A stretch of 64,000 bases of DNA from Alphaproteobacteria bacterium (GCA_017308235.1 JAFKFL010000014.1:124001-188000); one strand, 5' to 3'; shown: positions 36,415-44,960, numbered from the stretch's first letter. The notes: generated from the letters alone by a model not told the origin. Program-made: numbers and translations.

Positions 36415-36942
36415 ATGCAGCGCATCACGCTTTCGATCGACGACGATCTCGCGGCGACGCTCGACCGTCATGTGCGGCGGCATGGCTACGCCAGCCGGTC
36501 CGAGGCACTGCGCGATATCCTGCGGGACGTGCAGGCGCGCGAGCGCCTTGATGAGAGAAAAGCGGGGGCGGGGGCGGCGAGAAGCGGGTCAGCCGGCGAC
36601 GCTTTCTGCGTCGCGACCCTCGCCTATGTCTACGATCACGAGACGCGCGCGCTGGGCCAGCGGCTCACCCAGGCGCAGCATCGCCATCACGACCTGCAGG
36701 TGGCCACGATGCATGTCCATCTCGACCACGACTCCTGCCTGGAGGTCGCCATCCTGCGCGGCCCGGCCGCCGAGCTGCGGGCGCTCGCGGACGAGACCAC
36801 AAGCCAGCGCGGCGTGCGCCACGGGCAACTTCATCTCATCCCGGCGGAGGTTCGGCACGATCGCCATGTTCACGGGCGACATGTTCATGGGCGCCACGTC
36901 CGCGGCAGTAGCGGCCGCACGCACACTCATATCAAGGCGTGA
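36415..36942 (+). CDS. nikR: Nickel-responsive regulator NikR
   Basis: 175 residues, longer than the usual 130-140. Residues 1-45 are the ribbon-helix-helix DNA-binding part ('QRITLSIDDDLAATLDRHV', 'SRSEALRDIL'). The ACT-like metal-binding domain carries the nickel ligands in 'HHDLQVATMHVHLDHDSCLE' (His, His, Cys). The extra C-terminal tail is His-rich ('RHDRHVHGRHVHGRHV', 'THTH'). A ribosome site AGGAG precedes the ATG at 36415. It represses the divergent receptor and probably itself when nickel is sufficient. Confidence 0.93.
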   Translation: MQRITLSIDDDLAATLDRHVRRHGYASRSEALRDILRDVQARERLDERKAGAGAARSGSAGDAFCVATLAYVYDHETRALGQRLTQAQHRHHDLQVATMHVHLDHDSCLEVAILRGPAAELRALADETTSQRGVRHGQLHLIPAEVRHDRHVHGRHVHGRHVRGSSGRTHTHIKA

Positions 36943-36958
36943 GGTAGATCGGCGTGAG

Positions 36959-37159
36959 CTAGCGGGAAGAGGCGAAGCTCGCTTCGGGACGGCTCGGACC
37001 TGACCAGGCGTCCGGCGGAATGTTCAAGCCCACAGCAGGAGCCGGTCGCTCGCCGGGCATCTGAAGCTTGCCGTCAACGGCCTGTTGCTGTCCGGTCGAA
37101 TCGCAGGCGGTGGCTAGAAGGAGGGTGAGCAGAGCTGGAACGACGGCGATGGCTTTCAT
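36959..37159 (-). CDS. Small lipoprotein
   Basis: 66 residues. Signal peptide with lipobox 'LLATACDS', then a short Pro-rich mature part. GGAG precedes the ATG at 37159. No family recognised; it is convergent with nikR. Confidence 0.5.
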   Translation of the reverse strand: MKAIAVVPALLTLLLATACDSTGQQQAVDGKLQMPGERPAPAVGLNIPPDAWSGPSRPEASFASSR

Positions 37160-37277
37160 GGCAAGCTCCTGCAGCTGCGGGAACTTAACAGGAAAGAGCA
37201 CCTCCGAGTTGCATCACGTCCTGGCGAGGTCATGGCGGGCCGGCTCCAGTCGCCAGCCGTCAGTGTGCTGCCAGTCG

Positions 37278-37469
37278 TCAGTGTGCTGGTGGTGTGGAAT
37301 CGCCGGCGGCGTTGCGTTCGAGGTCGTCAGCCTGATGTTCCAGTTCCTCGGCATAGCGCAACAGCCGGGAACGATCCGCGTCCTGCGTGAGCTGGCGGGC
37401 CAATCGCTTGGCGCGACTGGCTTCCGCCCGCGTGACCCGCGCCTTCTGCAAAAGCTCCGTCCTGGACAT
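37278..37469 (-). CDS. Small helical hypothetical protein
   Basis: 63 residues, highly charged and helical ('RAEASRAKRLARQLTQDADR', 'YAEELEHQADDLER'), probably a short coiled coil. Such proteins are common in Alphaproteobacteria and have no assigned role. The ATG at 37469 is preferred over 37481. Confidence 0.5.
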   Translation of the reverse strand: MSRTELLQKARVTRAEASRAKRLARQLTQDADRSRLLRYAEELEHQADDLERNAAGDSTPPAH

Positions 37470-37544
37470 ATAAGGACACAAGGCAATTAGCCAACTGACC
37501 GTACTGCTGCTGGTAGCAACGCACTTGAGCCTGCGAAGGTTGCA

Positions 37545-38780
37545 TCACAGGTCGAGGTCATCCGCGAGCAGGCGGTGGGCGATCGTTCGGCGCAGGATCT
37601 CGTTAGTGCCGTCGGCGATGTTCACCGCGCGCAGGTCGTGCCAGGCGTGGGTGAGGTGCAGCTCGTTGGTGAGGCCGATGGCGCCGTGCGCCTGCATGGC
37701 GCGATCGACCGCCCTGAGGCCGATCTCGACTGCATAGGCCTTGGTCATGGAGAGTTCCTTGATCGCCGGATCGCCGCGATCGAGGAGCTGCGCCACGTTG
37801 AGGCCCATCAAGTGCGCTGCGTGCAATTCCATCGCCGATTCGGCGAGTGGGAAGGTCACGCCCTGATAGTCGGCGATCTTCCGGCCGAAGGCCTCGCGCT
37901 GCTTGGCATAGTCCAGCGCCTTCTCGAGCGCCCAGCGGCCGAGCCCGACGGCGCGCGCGGTGTTGTAGACGCGGCCGAGCGACACGCCCAGCAGGCCGAT
38001 CTTGAAACCGTCGTGCAACGTGCCCACGAGCTGGTCGGGCTCGACGCGTACGCCGTCGAACACGAGCTGGCCCTCGTTGCCGCCGGCATGACCGAACATG
38101 CGGATCACGCTCTCGACCTCGAAGCCCGGCGCCTTGGTCGAGACGAGGAAAGCGCTGATGCCGCCCTTCTTGGCGCGCGCCCGTTCGGGATCGGTGATGG
38201 CGAAGGCGATCACCCAATCGGCTTGCGGCGAGTTGGTGGTCCAGATCTTGCGGCCATGCAGGCGCCAGCCGTTGCCATCAGGCTCGGCGCGCGTCTTGAT
38301 CATCGCCGCGTCCGAGCCGGCGCCGGGCTCGGAGAGGCCGAAGCACATCGAGGTGCGGCCGGCCATCATGTCGGCGAGGATGGTGTCGCGTGCCTGCGGC
38401 GTGACCTCGCGCAGCACGACGCTCGGCCCGAACGCCCAGTGGCTCACCACATAGGCGCCGAGCCAGTGCTGCATGCCGCACTGGCGGTAGATCTGCTCCC
38501 AGGCGACGAAGTAGGCGAGGAGCCCGAGCCCGCCGCCGCCGAGTTCGGTTGGCACGCACATGGTGTAGAAGCCGGCCCTGGCCGAGGCCATGCGCACCTC
38601 GCGCATCAGGGCCACGACCTCGGCGGCGTAGCGGCCGTCCTTGGCATAGAGGCGCTGCGGATCGCTCAGCAGGTCGTGGTGCCGTTCGTGGCGCGGCACC
38701 ACCTCGGCGCGGATGAAAGCGGCGATGCCCTCGCGTACCGCCGCGATCTCCTCCGGCAGCTCGAGAGCAATCGCCGACAT
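37545..38780 (-). CDS. Acyl-CoA dehydrogenase
   Basis: 411 residues. FAD-binding and family signatures are present: 'MCFGLSEPGAGSDAAMIKTRA', 'GRKIWTTNSPQADWVIAFA', 'REAFGRKIADYQGVTFPLA' and 'MQAHGAIGLTNELHL'. It oxidises an acyl-CoA to the 2-enoyl-CoA and passes electrons to ETF. It is 14 bp downstream of a hydratase gene on the same strand, so the two probably act in one catabolic route. The substrate cannot be told. Confidence 0.88.
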   Translation of the reverse strand: MSAIALELPEEIAAVREGIAAFIRAEVVPRHERHHDLLSDPQRLYAKDGRYAAEVVALMREVRMASARAGFYTMCVPTELGGGGLGLLAYFVAWEQIYRQCGMQHWLGAYVVSHWAFGPSVVLREVTPQARDTILADMMAGRTSMCFGLSEPGAGSDAAMIKTRAEPDGNGWRLHGRKIWTTNSPQADWVIAFAITDPERARAKKGGISAFLVSTKAPGFEVESVIRMFGHAGGNEGQLVFDGVRVEPDQLVGTLHDGFKIGLLGVSLGRVYNTARAVGLGRWALEKALDYAKQREAFGRKIADYQGVTFPLAESAMELHAAHLMGLNVAQLLDRGDPAIKELSMTKAYAVEIGLRAVDRAMQAHGAIGLTNELHLTHAWHDLRAVNIADGTNEILRRTIAHRLLADDLDL

Positions 38781-38794
38781 GGTCTGCCGTCCGC

Positions 38795-39598
38795 CTAGAC
38801 GAACCGCGCTGAGATCGAGCCGAGCGGGCCGTAGTCGACGTGGAAGGTGTCACCGGCATGCGCCTCGACGATGCTGGTGAAGGAGCCGCCCAGCACGAAC
38901 TGGCCGGGCTCGAGCGCGATGCCGAACGGGTGGAGCTTGTTGGCGAGCCAGGCGACGCCGTTGGCCGGATGGTTCAGCACGGCGGCCGAGACGCCCGATT
39001 CCTCGATGACGTTGTTGCGATGGCAGAGCACGCCGACCCAGCGCAGGTCGACCTCCATCGGCTTGATCGGCCGGCCACCGATGATCAGCGCGGCGTTGCC
39101 GGCATTGTCGGCGATGCTGTCCAGCACCGAGCGCGCTTTGTTGGTCTCGGGGTCGATGCGGTGCGTGCGCCCGTCCACGATCTCCGCCGTCGGCACGATA
39201 TAGTCGGTGGCGCTCAGCACGTCGAAGATGGTGCAGTTGGGGCCGCTGAGGCGCTTGCCGATCACGAAGCCCAGCTCGCATTCCAGCCGCGGCGTGATGA
39301 AGCGGCTCATCGGGATCTCCGCCCCCGTGCCATAGAACATGTCTTCCATCAACGCGCCGTAGTCGGGCTCGGTGATGTTGGCCTGGCGCTGCATGGCGCG
39401 GGAGGTGAGGCCGATCTTGTGGCCCTTGATCGGATTGCCGCGCTCGACCTTGAGCTCGACCCACCGGCGCTGGACGGCATAGGCGTCCTCGGTCGTGAAG
39501 CCCGGATACTGTATCGACGGCGGCCGGATGCGGTTGCGGCTCTTCTCCGCGCCGTCGAGCGCGCGGGCGATGCTGTCGATGGTCGATTTATCAAGCAT
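38795..39598 (-). CDS. 2-oxo-hept-3-ene-1,7-dioate hydratase-like enzyme
   Basis: 267 residues, the length of HpaH/HpcG. Family stretches include 'PIKGHKIGLTSRAMQRQANI', 'EPDYGALMEDMFYGTG', 'LECELGFVIGKRLSGPNCT' and 'VAWLANKLHPFGIALEPG'. These enzymes hydrate 2-oxo-alkenoates in meta-cleavage of aromatic acids and need a divalent metal. It is first in a two-gene unit with the acyl-CoA dehydrogenase. HpaH, MhpD and related enzymes are hard to separate without other pathway genes. Confidence 0.82.
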   Translation of the reverse strand: MLDKSTIDSIARALDGAEKSRNRIRPPSIQYPGFTTEDAYAVQRRWVELKVERGNPIKGHKIGLTSRAMQRQANITEPDYGALMEDMFYGTGAEIPMSRFITPRLECELGFVIGKRLSGPNCTIFDVLSATDYIVPTAEIVDGRTHRIDPETNKARSVLDSIADNAGNAALIIGGRPIKPMEVDLRWVGVLCHRNNVIEESGVSAAVLNHPANGVAWLANKLHPFGIALEPGQFVLGGSFTSIVEAHAGDTFHVDYGPLGSISARFV

Positions 39599-39812
39599 GT
39601 CACTTTCCCCCTTCAGGTTGGGGAAGGTGTAAGGCCGCGCGGCGGCCCGTCAAGAGCTACGATGCGCTGGCTGCCCTCCAGGCGGCGCGATCGCCGGGTC
39701 CATTGTCATCGTAGGGAAACAGCGTCACCGGGAATGGAAATGCGTGCGCCCAATCGATTGCCTCGGTCAGCGAGCTCTGTCTGGGCTCGATACTATTGCC
39801 GGGTTGAAGACA

Positions 39813-39985
39813 TCAGCTTCGTTGGTCGAAGAATTTGAGAAGCGTCTGGGGATCGAGCTTTGCCGCTTGGAACTTATCAACCAGGATTTCTGCAAAGACG
39901 TCGTCTGGGTAGCGCTGGTCGCTCGACATCAGCATCAAGCGCAATAGCGTTCAACGACCCGTTGACGGATCTCCGCTTCGTTCAT
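39813..39985 (-). pseudogene. Remnant of a small gene, frameshifted
   Basis: A 16-residue peptide 'MNEAEIRQRVVERYCA' (39935-39985) is followed at once, in the +1 frame, by a 40-residue peptide with 'SSDQRYPDDVFAEILVD' and 'LDPQTLLKFFD'. Together they look like one helical gene of about 58 residues broken by a single-base shift. The rest of 39599-40011 holds no convincing gene. The remnant lies at the downstream end of the toxin-immunity array. Confidence 0.3.
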
Positions 39986-40011
39986 GGATGAGGTTCCCTC
40001 CTCACTAGCTA

Positions 40012-40380
40012 CTACATCGTCTGGTCTGGACGCGACCGAGCAGGATCGATCGGCGTCTCGAAGGTGATCTCCGGATCCTCGATCTCCTGCAGGTCGCTAT
40101 GGACTTCGGCGCCGTCCAAATCCTGGCCGATTCTATCCATCGTAAGAATCTCAGCGAGCAGGACTTTGATGTCATGCCCCTCGTCGTTCTTATACGACGT
40201 CTCCTTGCGCCGCCCGTCCGCCAGAAACTTTCTGAATGCGTCTTCGAAGCTATGTGCGCGTACTAGGAAGACGCAATCGTCCTGCAGGACTTGGCCTCTG
40301 ACGGAGTTGATGTAGATAAAGCACAGCATTGCACTGTACCAATCCTCGGATTCTAGATTATCGCTCGTTTCATCGCTCAT
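40012..40380 (-). CDS. DUF4288-like small protein, possible orphan immunity protein
   Basis: 122 residues. The pattern 'WYSAMLCFIYINSVRGQ', 'FLVRAHSFEDAFRKFLADGRR' matches my memory of DUF4288-type proteins, often found next to polymorphic toxins. No toxin gene adjoins it in the right place; it sits 275 bp behind the CdiI-like gene. It may be a leftover immunity gene from a lost cassette. Start at 40380 (ATG); an upstream TTG at 40443 is less likely. Confidence 0.45.
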   Translation of the reverse strand: MSDETSDNLESEDWYSAMLCFIYINSVRGQVLQDDCVFLVRAHSFEDAFRKFLADGRRKETSYKNDEGHDIKVLLAEILTMDRIGQDLDGAEVHSDLQEIEDPEITFETPIDPARSRPDQTM

Positions 40381-40654
40381 TTTGTTTTGCGAACCTTTCT
40401 TGTTTAGGGCTTTAAGGGCTGCACCGTTTCCCGTTTTTTCCAAGGCACGGCATATGCAATTTATAGTTGCAGTGCCGAAGATGAGATTTGATCCTTAGAC
40501 GCACAAGTCGAGCGTTGCAACGCAAGGACTGAAAATAGTTTGCGTATGCGGACTAACGATCAAACGGATTGGTCTCCGCGTCGCGAAGTCGTGCGAAAGC
40601 GCTCAGCGTATTTGGCAACTCCGGCGTGCCGGCCGTCAGAGGTCGATGACCGGC

Positions 40655-40981
40655 TTAGGAAGATTGGTGCTCTGGACCTACTTCCGTTTCGTTCTCGAAC
40701 AACACCAGGACGTTCTGAGGCCCGAAAACCTTCATGACGAGGCCCGCAACCTCCCTGATACGGGGTGACGCGTCGTGGTCGTTGACTCTGATCAGGAAGA
40801 GAAACTTCGAATGGAATCCGAATTCCAAGGCTATTTCTTTGTTAACATCGCTAGAGTCACGAATCTTAGAGATCAGAAACTTGTATGAGAAAAGATCGGC
40901 GTGCTGGCTTGAAAGCAGCCGAACCGCTTTCTCAACATCCGCCTTGTCGAGCGATGAGTGGCAGAACAGATCGATAGCCAT
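40655..40981 (-). CDS. CdiI-like immunity protein
   Basis: 108 residues, start codon directly behind the stop of the tRNase-toxin gene (no gap). Features: 'LDKADVEKAVRLLSSQHADLF', 'GFHSKFLFLIRVNDH' and an acidic C-terminus. Position and size fit the immunity partner of a CdiA-CT-type toxin. I cannot assign a specific immunity family. Confidence 0.6.
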   Translation of the reverse strand: MAIDLFCHSSLDKADVEKAVRLLSSQHADLFSYKFLISKIRDSSDVNKEIALEFGFHSKFLFLIRVNDHDASPRIREVAGLVMKVFGPQNVLVLFENETEVGPEHQSS

Positions 40982-41881
40982 TTAGGGAAAGCTCCAATGC
41001 ATAATTGCGCCGGACGCGGGGGATATGACGATGACACTCTTAAGTCCAGGAATTCGATAAGAGGTAAGTTGCTTCAGCAATTGCTCTGGAGTTATCGGGC
41101 TATCGGCCAAATTTACCACGACCCTCTCGGTTTGGCCTGACACGATCTTTTCCTCGATTGCTGAGGCCACATTTCGAACATTGTCTGTGGACGGAGCGTA
41201 GTGATCGTAGATTTCTCCGTTAATCCGGTAGTCCGGGTTTGCGTTCCCTGGGACCTTCGGATGCTGCTCCACGTTGTAGCCTTTGTCGGCGAGAAACCGT
41301 GCGCCTTCATTTTCTCGAGTCCGACCGCGAACGGTCTCTTTATCGTCCTGTGGGCGGATCTTTGCAGGGGTACCCGATAGAGCACCTGTTATCGCTACAA
41401 GCGGTGGCAAGAGTGAGGGCGGCGGCTTAGGTGGCTCGTTGTCAGGCTCAGGCGGCGTGTCGCCAGAGTTGTGCCCGTAACCGGGTGGCTCCTGCTTGGG
41501 GGTGTCGCCGGAGTTGTGGCCGGGGCCGTGTGGCGGCTGTTCGTCAGTGGGCCGTTTGGCCATCGGCATGATGCCGGGCGTGTTGAGGATGCGGTCCGTG
41601 GCCTCGTCGCCCAGCGCTTCACGCAACTGCTCGGGATCGACCAACACGCCGCGGCCAGGGTCGCCCTCGCCGTAGAGGCCGGGAACCTGCTTCCAGGTGG
41701 CGCCGACATCGCTGCCGAACACGCCGGGAGCGACGCGTCGTTCGATCGGCACGTAGCGTTGGCCGGGCGGGAGGTTGGTGCGTAGGCCATCGCCGAGGTC
41801 GATGGTGGTGGGCCCGGTGTTGGAGGGCATGAGCAGGATCGGCGCCGCGGCGAAGGCGCCAGCGCCGGCAGCACCGACCAC
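40982..41881 (-). CDS. Polymorphic toxin C-terminus, CdiA-CT-like tRNA nuclease
   Basis: 299 residues, opening with GTG at 41881. Residues 1-170 match, almost residue for residue, the central region of the toxin at 43247-44800 ('GAAGAGAFAAAP', 'PGQRYVPIERRVAPGVFGSD', 'RILNTPGI'). The C-terminal 110 residues differ and resemble the tRNase domain of contact-dependent inhibition proteins: 'RENEGARFLADKGYNVEQHP', 'PDYRINGEIYDHYAPST', 'VVVNLADSPITPEQLLKQL'. The gene is cut from its own N-terminus by a stop and a frameshift at 41885-41900, after a deletion of about 130 codons relative to its paralogue. Confidence 0.7.
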   Translation of the reverse strand: MVGAAGAGAFAAAPILLMPSNTGPTTIDLGDGLRTNLPPGQRYVPIERRVAPGVFGSDVGATWKQVPGLYGEGDPGRGVLVDPEQLREALGDEATDRILNTPGIMPMAKRPTDEQPPHGPGHNSGDTPKQEPPGYGHNSGDTPPEPDNEPPKPPPSLLPPLVAITGALSGTPAKIRPQDDKETVRGRTRENEGARFLADKGYNVEQHPKVPGNANPDYRINGEIYDHYAPSTDNVRNVASAIEEKIVSGQTERVVVNLADSPITPEQLLKQLTSYRIPGLKSVIVISPASGAIMHWSFP

Positions 41882-41898
41882 GCCGCGTCGGCGGCGCG

Positions 41899-42192
41899 CT
41901 ACGTGAAGCCGCCGAGACCAGGAGTGAGATGGAAGCCGGGTGTGGGCGCGTTGATGCGCGCGATGGCCTTGTCGAAACCGGGCGTGTCGGAGGGCGGCAA
42001 CGTCGGTTGCGGCGCCGGAAGGTTGGGCGGAGGTACGACCGGAGGTGGTATCGATGGCGGCGGTGCGATCGGCGGCAGGGCTGACCAGGGGATGGTGACG
42101 CCCGGCACGTTGGGCGTCGGTGGTGTGCCGTTCGGATCAGGGTCCGATCCGAAATCGAGGAACGGCCAGGGCGAATAGGGGAAGGGGATCAT
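41899..42192 (-). pseudogene. Detached proline-rich N-terminus of the tRNase toxin
   Basis: 97 residues, nearly identical to the N-terminus of the toxin at 43247-44800: 'MIPFPYSPWPFLDFGSDPDP', Pro-rich linkers, 'TPGFDKAIARINAPTPGFHL' and 'TPGLGGF'. It ends at a TAG at the deletion junction; the rest of the toxin continues in another frame. It follows the minus-strand control element at 42198-42352. Confidence 0.7.
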
Positions 42193-42197
42193 CGAAC

Positions 42198-42352
42198 GGG
42201 GCAAGCGCGAATCTCCATCTGGCCCTGACGGGCGGGTGAAGTTCGCCGCTTGCCCCCGCGCCACTCTCGAGGGAGCGACGTGACGGTGCCGGCTAACGAG
42301 CCGTCTCTAAGTGAAATTCTCGCCGAACACAATCGTGGACGTTTGCGGAACG
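42198..42352 (-). promoter_or_regulatory. Cassette control element R1 (promoter plus leader RNA)
   Basis: Read on the minus strand: upstream block AACGTCCACGATTGT, -35 TTGTGT, 17-bp spacer, -10 TAGAGA, then a leader with CGTTAGCCGGCACCGT, a small CGCTC/GAGTG hairpin and a long stem GGGGCAAGC/GCTTGCCCC with inner GCGAA/TTCGC. The stem ends 5 bp before the toxin ATG at 42192. Confidence 0.7.
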
Positions 42353-42418
42353 ACAAGTCATCGCGCGCTCACGTCGATGCCGAAGAGACTCTTCAGCCCA
42401 TCCTGATCTTCAAGGCCA

Positions 42419-43228
42419 CTAATCTTCGATTAACCGAAACGTCGGCACGTCGAATACATCTCCGACGGGGCCTCTTTCATTCCAATCGTAGCCCTTGCCG
42501 GACACGTAAAAGGCGTCGCTGCGGAGGTGTTCCTTGAAGAGCTTGCGGCGGGACTGAACGCCTTCATGGTCCTCGACGGTGTCCGCAATTCTCTCGGTGA
42601 GCTGGACATAGACCGTTTCTGGGCCCAACTCCTGTACAGAATAAGCTGGAGCGGTGAGCAGGCGCTCCTTCCCGAACAAGCGCACATAGGGCGGCCCAAA
42701 GACGGTGGCCCAGAAGACATCCGGAAGCCAGTGGCGCAGCAGGTGTGTTGCGATAAGAAATCTATTTCGATAAGGAGCAGCCTCGCTCTCCCTTGCGAAC
42801 TCACGATATTCCGGCGTCAGAGCATCGACGAATGCGAAATCCGCCCTTGACCGGATACTTGCCTCCTTCAGGTAATCGATAAGGGCTTCTTGCTCAACTT
42901 GGCCAAGCTCGACGGTAAAGTAGATCTTTGAATGTGTATCAAAGGCCGTGGGCACACCGCTGCGCCATCTGACACTGAAGCCACCCTCAGCCTTCGGCTT
43001 TTTCCTGCGTTGCCAATAAATTGTTTCGCAGTTCCCGCTTTTGGGAACAAGCTTGTCCAGACGTTCTTCGTCGAATTCCTGTTTCAGAGGTTCCCACCAG
43101 CCCCAGTTTGTTGGACGTATTTGGGGAAGTAACCGACAAAATGTCCGCACGGCATCCAGGAAATCGTCGGGCTTTGTCAGAGACATAGGACAGAATACAT
43201 GGGATGTCACCGGCACGCTGAATTTCAT
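42419..43228 (-). CDS. Immunity-type protein (Imm52-like) for the REase-fold toxin
   Basis: 269 residues, beginning 18 bp behind the toxin stop; AGGTGG lies 6 bp before the ATG at 43228 (a second ATG at 43186 is possible). It is a soluble alpha/beta protein with 'IRPTNWGWWEPLKQEF', 'IYFTVELGQVEQEALIDYL' and 'HLLRHWLPDVFWATVFGPPY'. The Trp-rich 'GWWEPL' start reminds me of the Imm52 family. Its place directly behind a nuclease toxin makes an immunity role likely. Confidence 0.6.
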   Translation of the reverse strand: MKFSVPVTSHVFCPMSLTKPDDFLDAVRTFCRLLPQIRPTNWGWWEPLKQEFDEERLDKLVPKSGNCETIYWQRRKKPKAEGGFSVRWRSGVPTAFDTHSKIYFTVELGQVEQEALIDYLKEASIRSRADFAFVDALTPEYREFARESEAAPYRNRFLIATHLLRHWLPDVFWATVFGPPYVRLFGKERLLTAPAYSVQELGPETVYVQLTERIADTVEDHEGVQSRRKLFKEHLRSDAFYVSGKGYDWNERGPVGDVFDVPTFRLIED

Positions 43229-43246
43229 CGGCTACCACCTGTTTGC

Positions 43247-44800
43247 TTACTCCGGATCCCAAGGTCTAAAACTTTTGGTTGCAGGGTCGAAGACGCGAAT
43301 TGATCCCCTAGATTCTTTAATCAGCAATTGCAATGGCCCAGAAATAGTTTTCGTATTCGGACTCACGATCAAGTCGATTCGTCTGTTCGTCGCTAAGTAG
43401 GCTCTAAACTGTTTGGAGTTGTAGAGATTTGCAACGTCTTTGACTTCGGTAATGAGTGTGGTGCTTTGAGCATCAGGGATGACTGTAACGAGCGTTCCGT
43501 CGTTCATTATTACCGAAATTCTTTTCTTTTTCGTCTCAGGAAGCTCGAGCTCCTCGAGCACATCCTTCTCGAACTTCCGCCCTCGCTCGAAATTGAGTAG
43601 CTTGTTAGCGATGCCTACGGGATCGGCAGCGGTCTCGATGACGGCGGTAGCAGCTCCAAGCGTGATTGCGGTAGCAGCATCGGGGCCACTGGGCGGGCCG
43701 CCTCCGTCTGGCGGCGAACCGCCGGTGCTGTCGTCCGAAGGCGACGCGCCGCGGGAGTTGTGGTCCAGAGGAAATCGAGACGGTTCGCGGGAGGGCGGCT
43801 TTGCCATCGGCGTGATGCCGGGCGTGTTGAGGATGCGTTCCGCGGCCTCGGCGCCCAGCGCTTCACGCAATCGGTCGGGATCGATCAGCACGCCGCGGCC
43901 CGGATCGACCTCGCCATAGAGGCCTGGGACCTGTTTCCAGATGGCGCCGACATCGCTGCCGAACACGCCGGGCGCGACGCGTCGTTCGATCGGCACGTAG
44001 CGCTGGCCGGGCGGGAGGTTGGTGCGCAGGCCATCGCCGAGGTCGATGGTGGTGGGCCCGGTGTTGGAGGGCATGAGCAGGAACGGCGCTGCAGCGAAGG
44101 CGCCTGCGCCGGCGGCACCGACGGAGGGCAGGGTGCGGCCGATGGCGGCGCCCATCTCGGTGGCATAGGGCGCTAGACGCCGCGTCAGTTGCTTCAGCGT
44201 CTCCGGTATGCCGGGGCCGATGCCAGGTGGGGGTTCCATGGTTGGCGCGGGCACGTTGCCGGCGAGGATCAGCGGCGAGGGAGCGGCTGCCATCGGCGGC
44301 AAGGTTGAGCCCAGTGCGCCGAGCCCGCCGCCGCGCGGTGGTACGGGCAACGGCGGTATGGGCAATAGCTGAGGCGGCGGCGGCAGCGACCACATGGGCG
44401 GTTGCGAGAAGCCGCCCAAGCCAGGGGTGAGATGGAAGCCCGGCGTCGGCGCGTTCATGCGCGCGATGGCTTTGTCGAGGCCGGGCGTTTCCGAGGGCGG
44501 CAATGCAGGCGGCGGCGGCTCGGCGTCGGGTGGCTGTATCCAGGGAGCGAGGATGTCGGCGAGGCTGGGATTGCGCGGCGGCTGTGCGACGGGAGGGGGA
44601 GGGGGAGGCGGTGGCGGCTCCGATGCTGTCTCCGGAAGGGGAACAACTGGAGGTAGTACCGATGGCGGCGGTGCGATCGGCGGCAGGGCTGACCAGGGGA
44701 TGGTGACGCCCGGCACGTTGGGCGTCGGTGGTGTGCCGTTCAGATCCGGGTCCGATCCGAAATCGAGGAACGGCCAGGGCGAATAGGGGAAGGGGATCAT
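43247..44800 (-). CDS. Proline-rich polymorphic toxin with restriction-endonuclease-fold C-terminus
   Basis: 517 residues. Residues 1-240 are Pro-rich and disordered, with 'TPGLDKAIARMNAPTPGFHL' and 'TPGLGGF'. Residues about 240-370 are a conserved carrier region shared with the 40982-41881 protein. The C-terminal 110 residues contain 'RGRKFEKDVLEEL', then 'VTVIPDAQSTTLITEVKDV' (a D...EVK nuclease core), 'NSKQFRAYLATN' and 'DLIVSPNTKTISGPLQLLI'. This matches Tox-REase-7-type DNase toxins. I chose the ATG at 44800; the longer frame reads back through the leader element. An immunity gene follows. Confidence 0.75.
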   Translation of the reverse strand: MIPFPYSPWPFLDFGSDPDLNGTPPTPNVPGVTIPWSALPPIAPPPSVLPPVVPLPETASEPPPPPPPPPVAQPPRNPSLADILAPWIQPPDAEPPPPALPPSETPGLDKAIARMNAPTPGFHLTPGLGGFSQPPMWSLPPPPQLLPIPPLPVPPRGGGLGALGSTLPPMAAAPSPLILAGNVPAPTMEPPPGIGPGIPETLKQLTRRLAPYATEMGAAIGRTLPSVGAAGAGAFAAAPFLLMPSNTGPTTIDLGDGLRTNLPPGQRYVPIERRVAPGVFGSDVGAIWKQVPGLYGEVDPGRGVLIDPDRLREALGAEAAERILNTPGITPMAKPPSREPSRFPLDHNSRGASPSDDSTGGSPPDGGGPPSGPDAATAITLGAATAVIETAADPVGIANKLLNFERGRKFEKDVLEELELPETKKKRISVIMNDGTLVTVIPDAQSTTLITEVKDVANLYNSKQFRAYLATNRRIDLIVSPNTKTISGPLQLLIKESRGSIRVFDPATKSFRPWDPE

Positions 44801-44805
44801 CGAAC

Positions 44806-44960
44806 GGGGCAAGCACGAACCTCCATCTGGCCCTGACGGGCGGGTGAAGTTCGCCGCTTGCCCCCGCGCCACTCTCGAGGGAGCGACGTGACGGTGCCGG
44901 CTAACGAGCCGTCTCTATGTGAAATTCTGGCTGAACACAATCGTGGACGTTAGAGGAACG
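44806..44960 (-). promoter_or_regulatory. Cassette control element R2
   Basis: Minus-strand copy: CGTTCCTCTAACGTCCACGATTGT block, -35 TTGTGT, 17-bp spacer, -10 TAGAGA, then the leader with CGGCT-CGTT-AGCCG and the long stem GGGGCAAGC/GCTTGCCCC. The inner stem is GCGAAC/GTTCGT with one G-U pair. It lies directly before the REase-toxin ATG. Confidence 0.72.

Noticed and set aside
44812-44872. Longer start for the minus-strand toxins giving 'MARGQAANFTRPS'
   Set aside because: This part is the leader hairpin, also present without coding at 56078 and 59783; the ATG after the hairpin is the better start.
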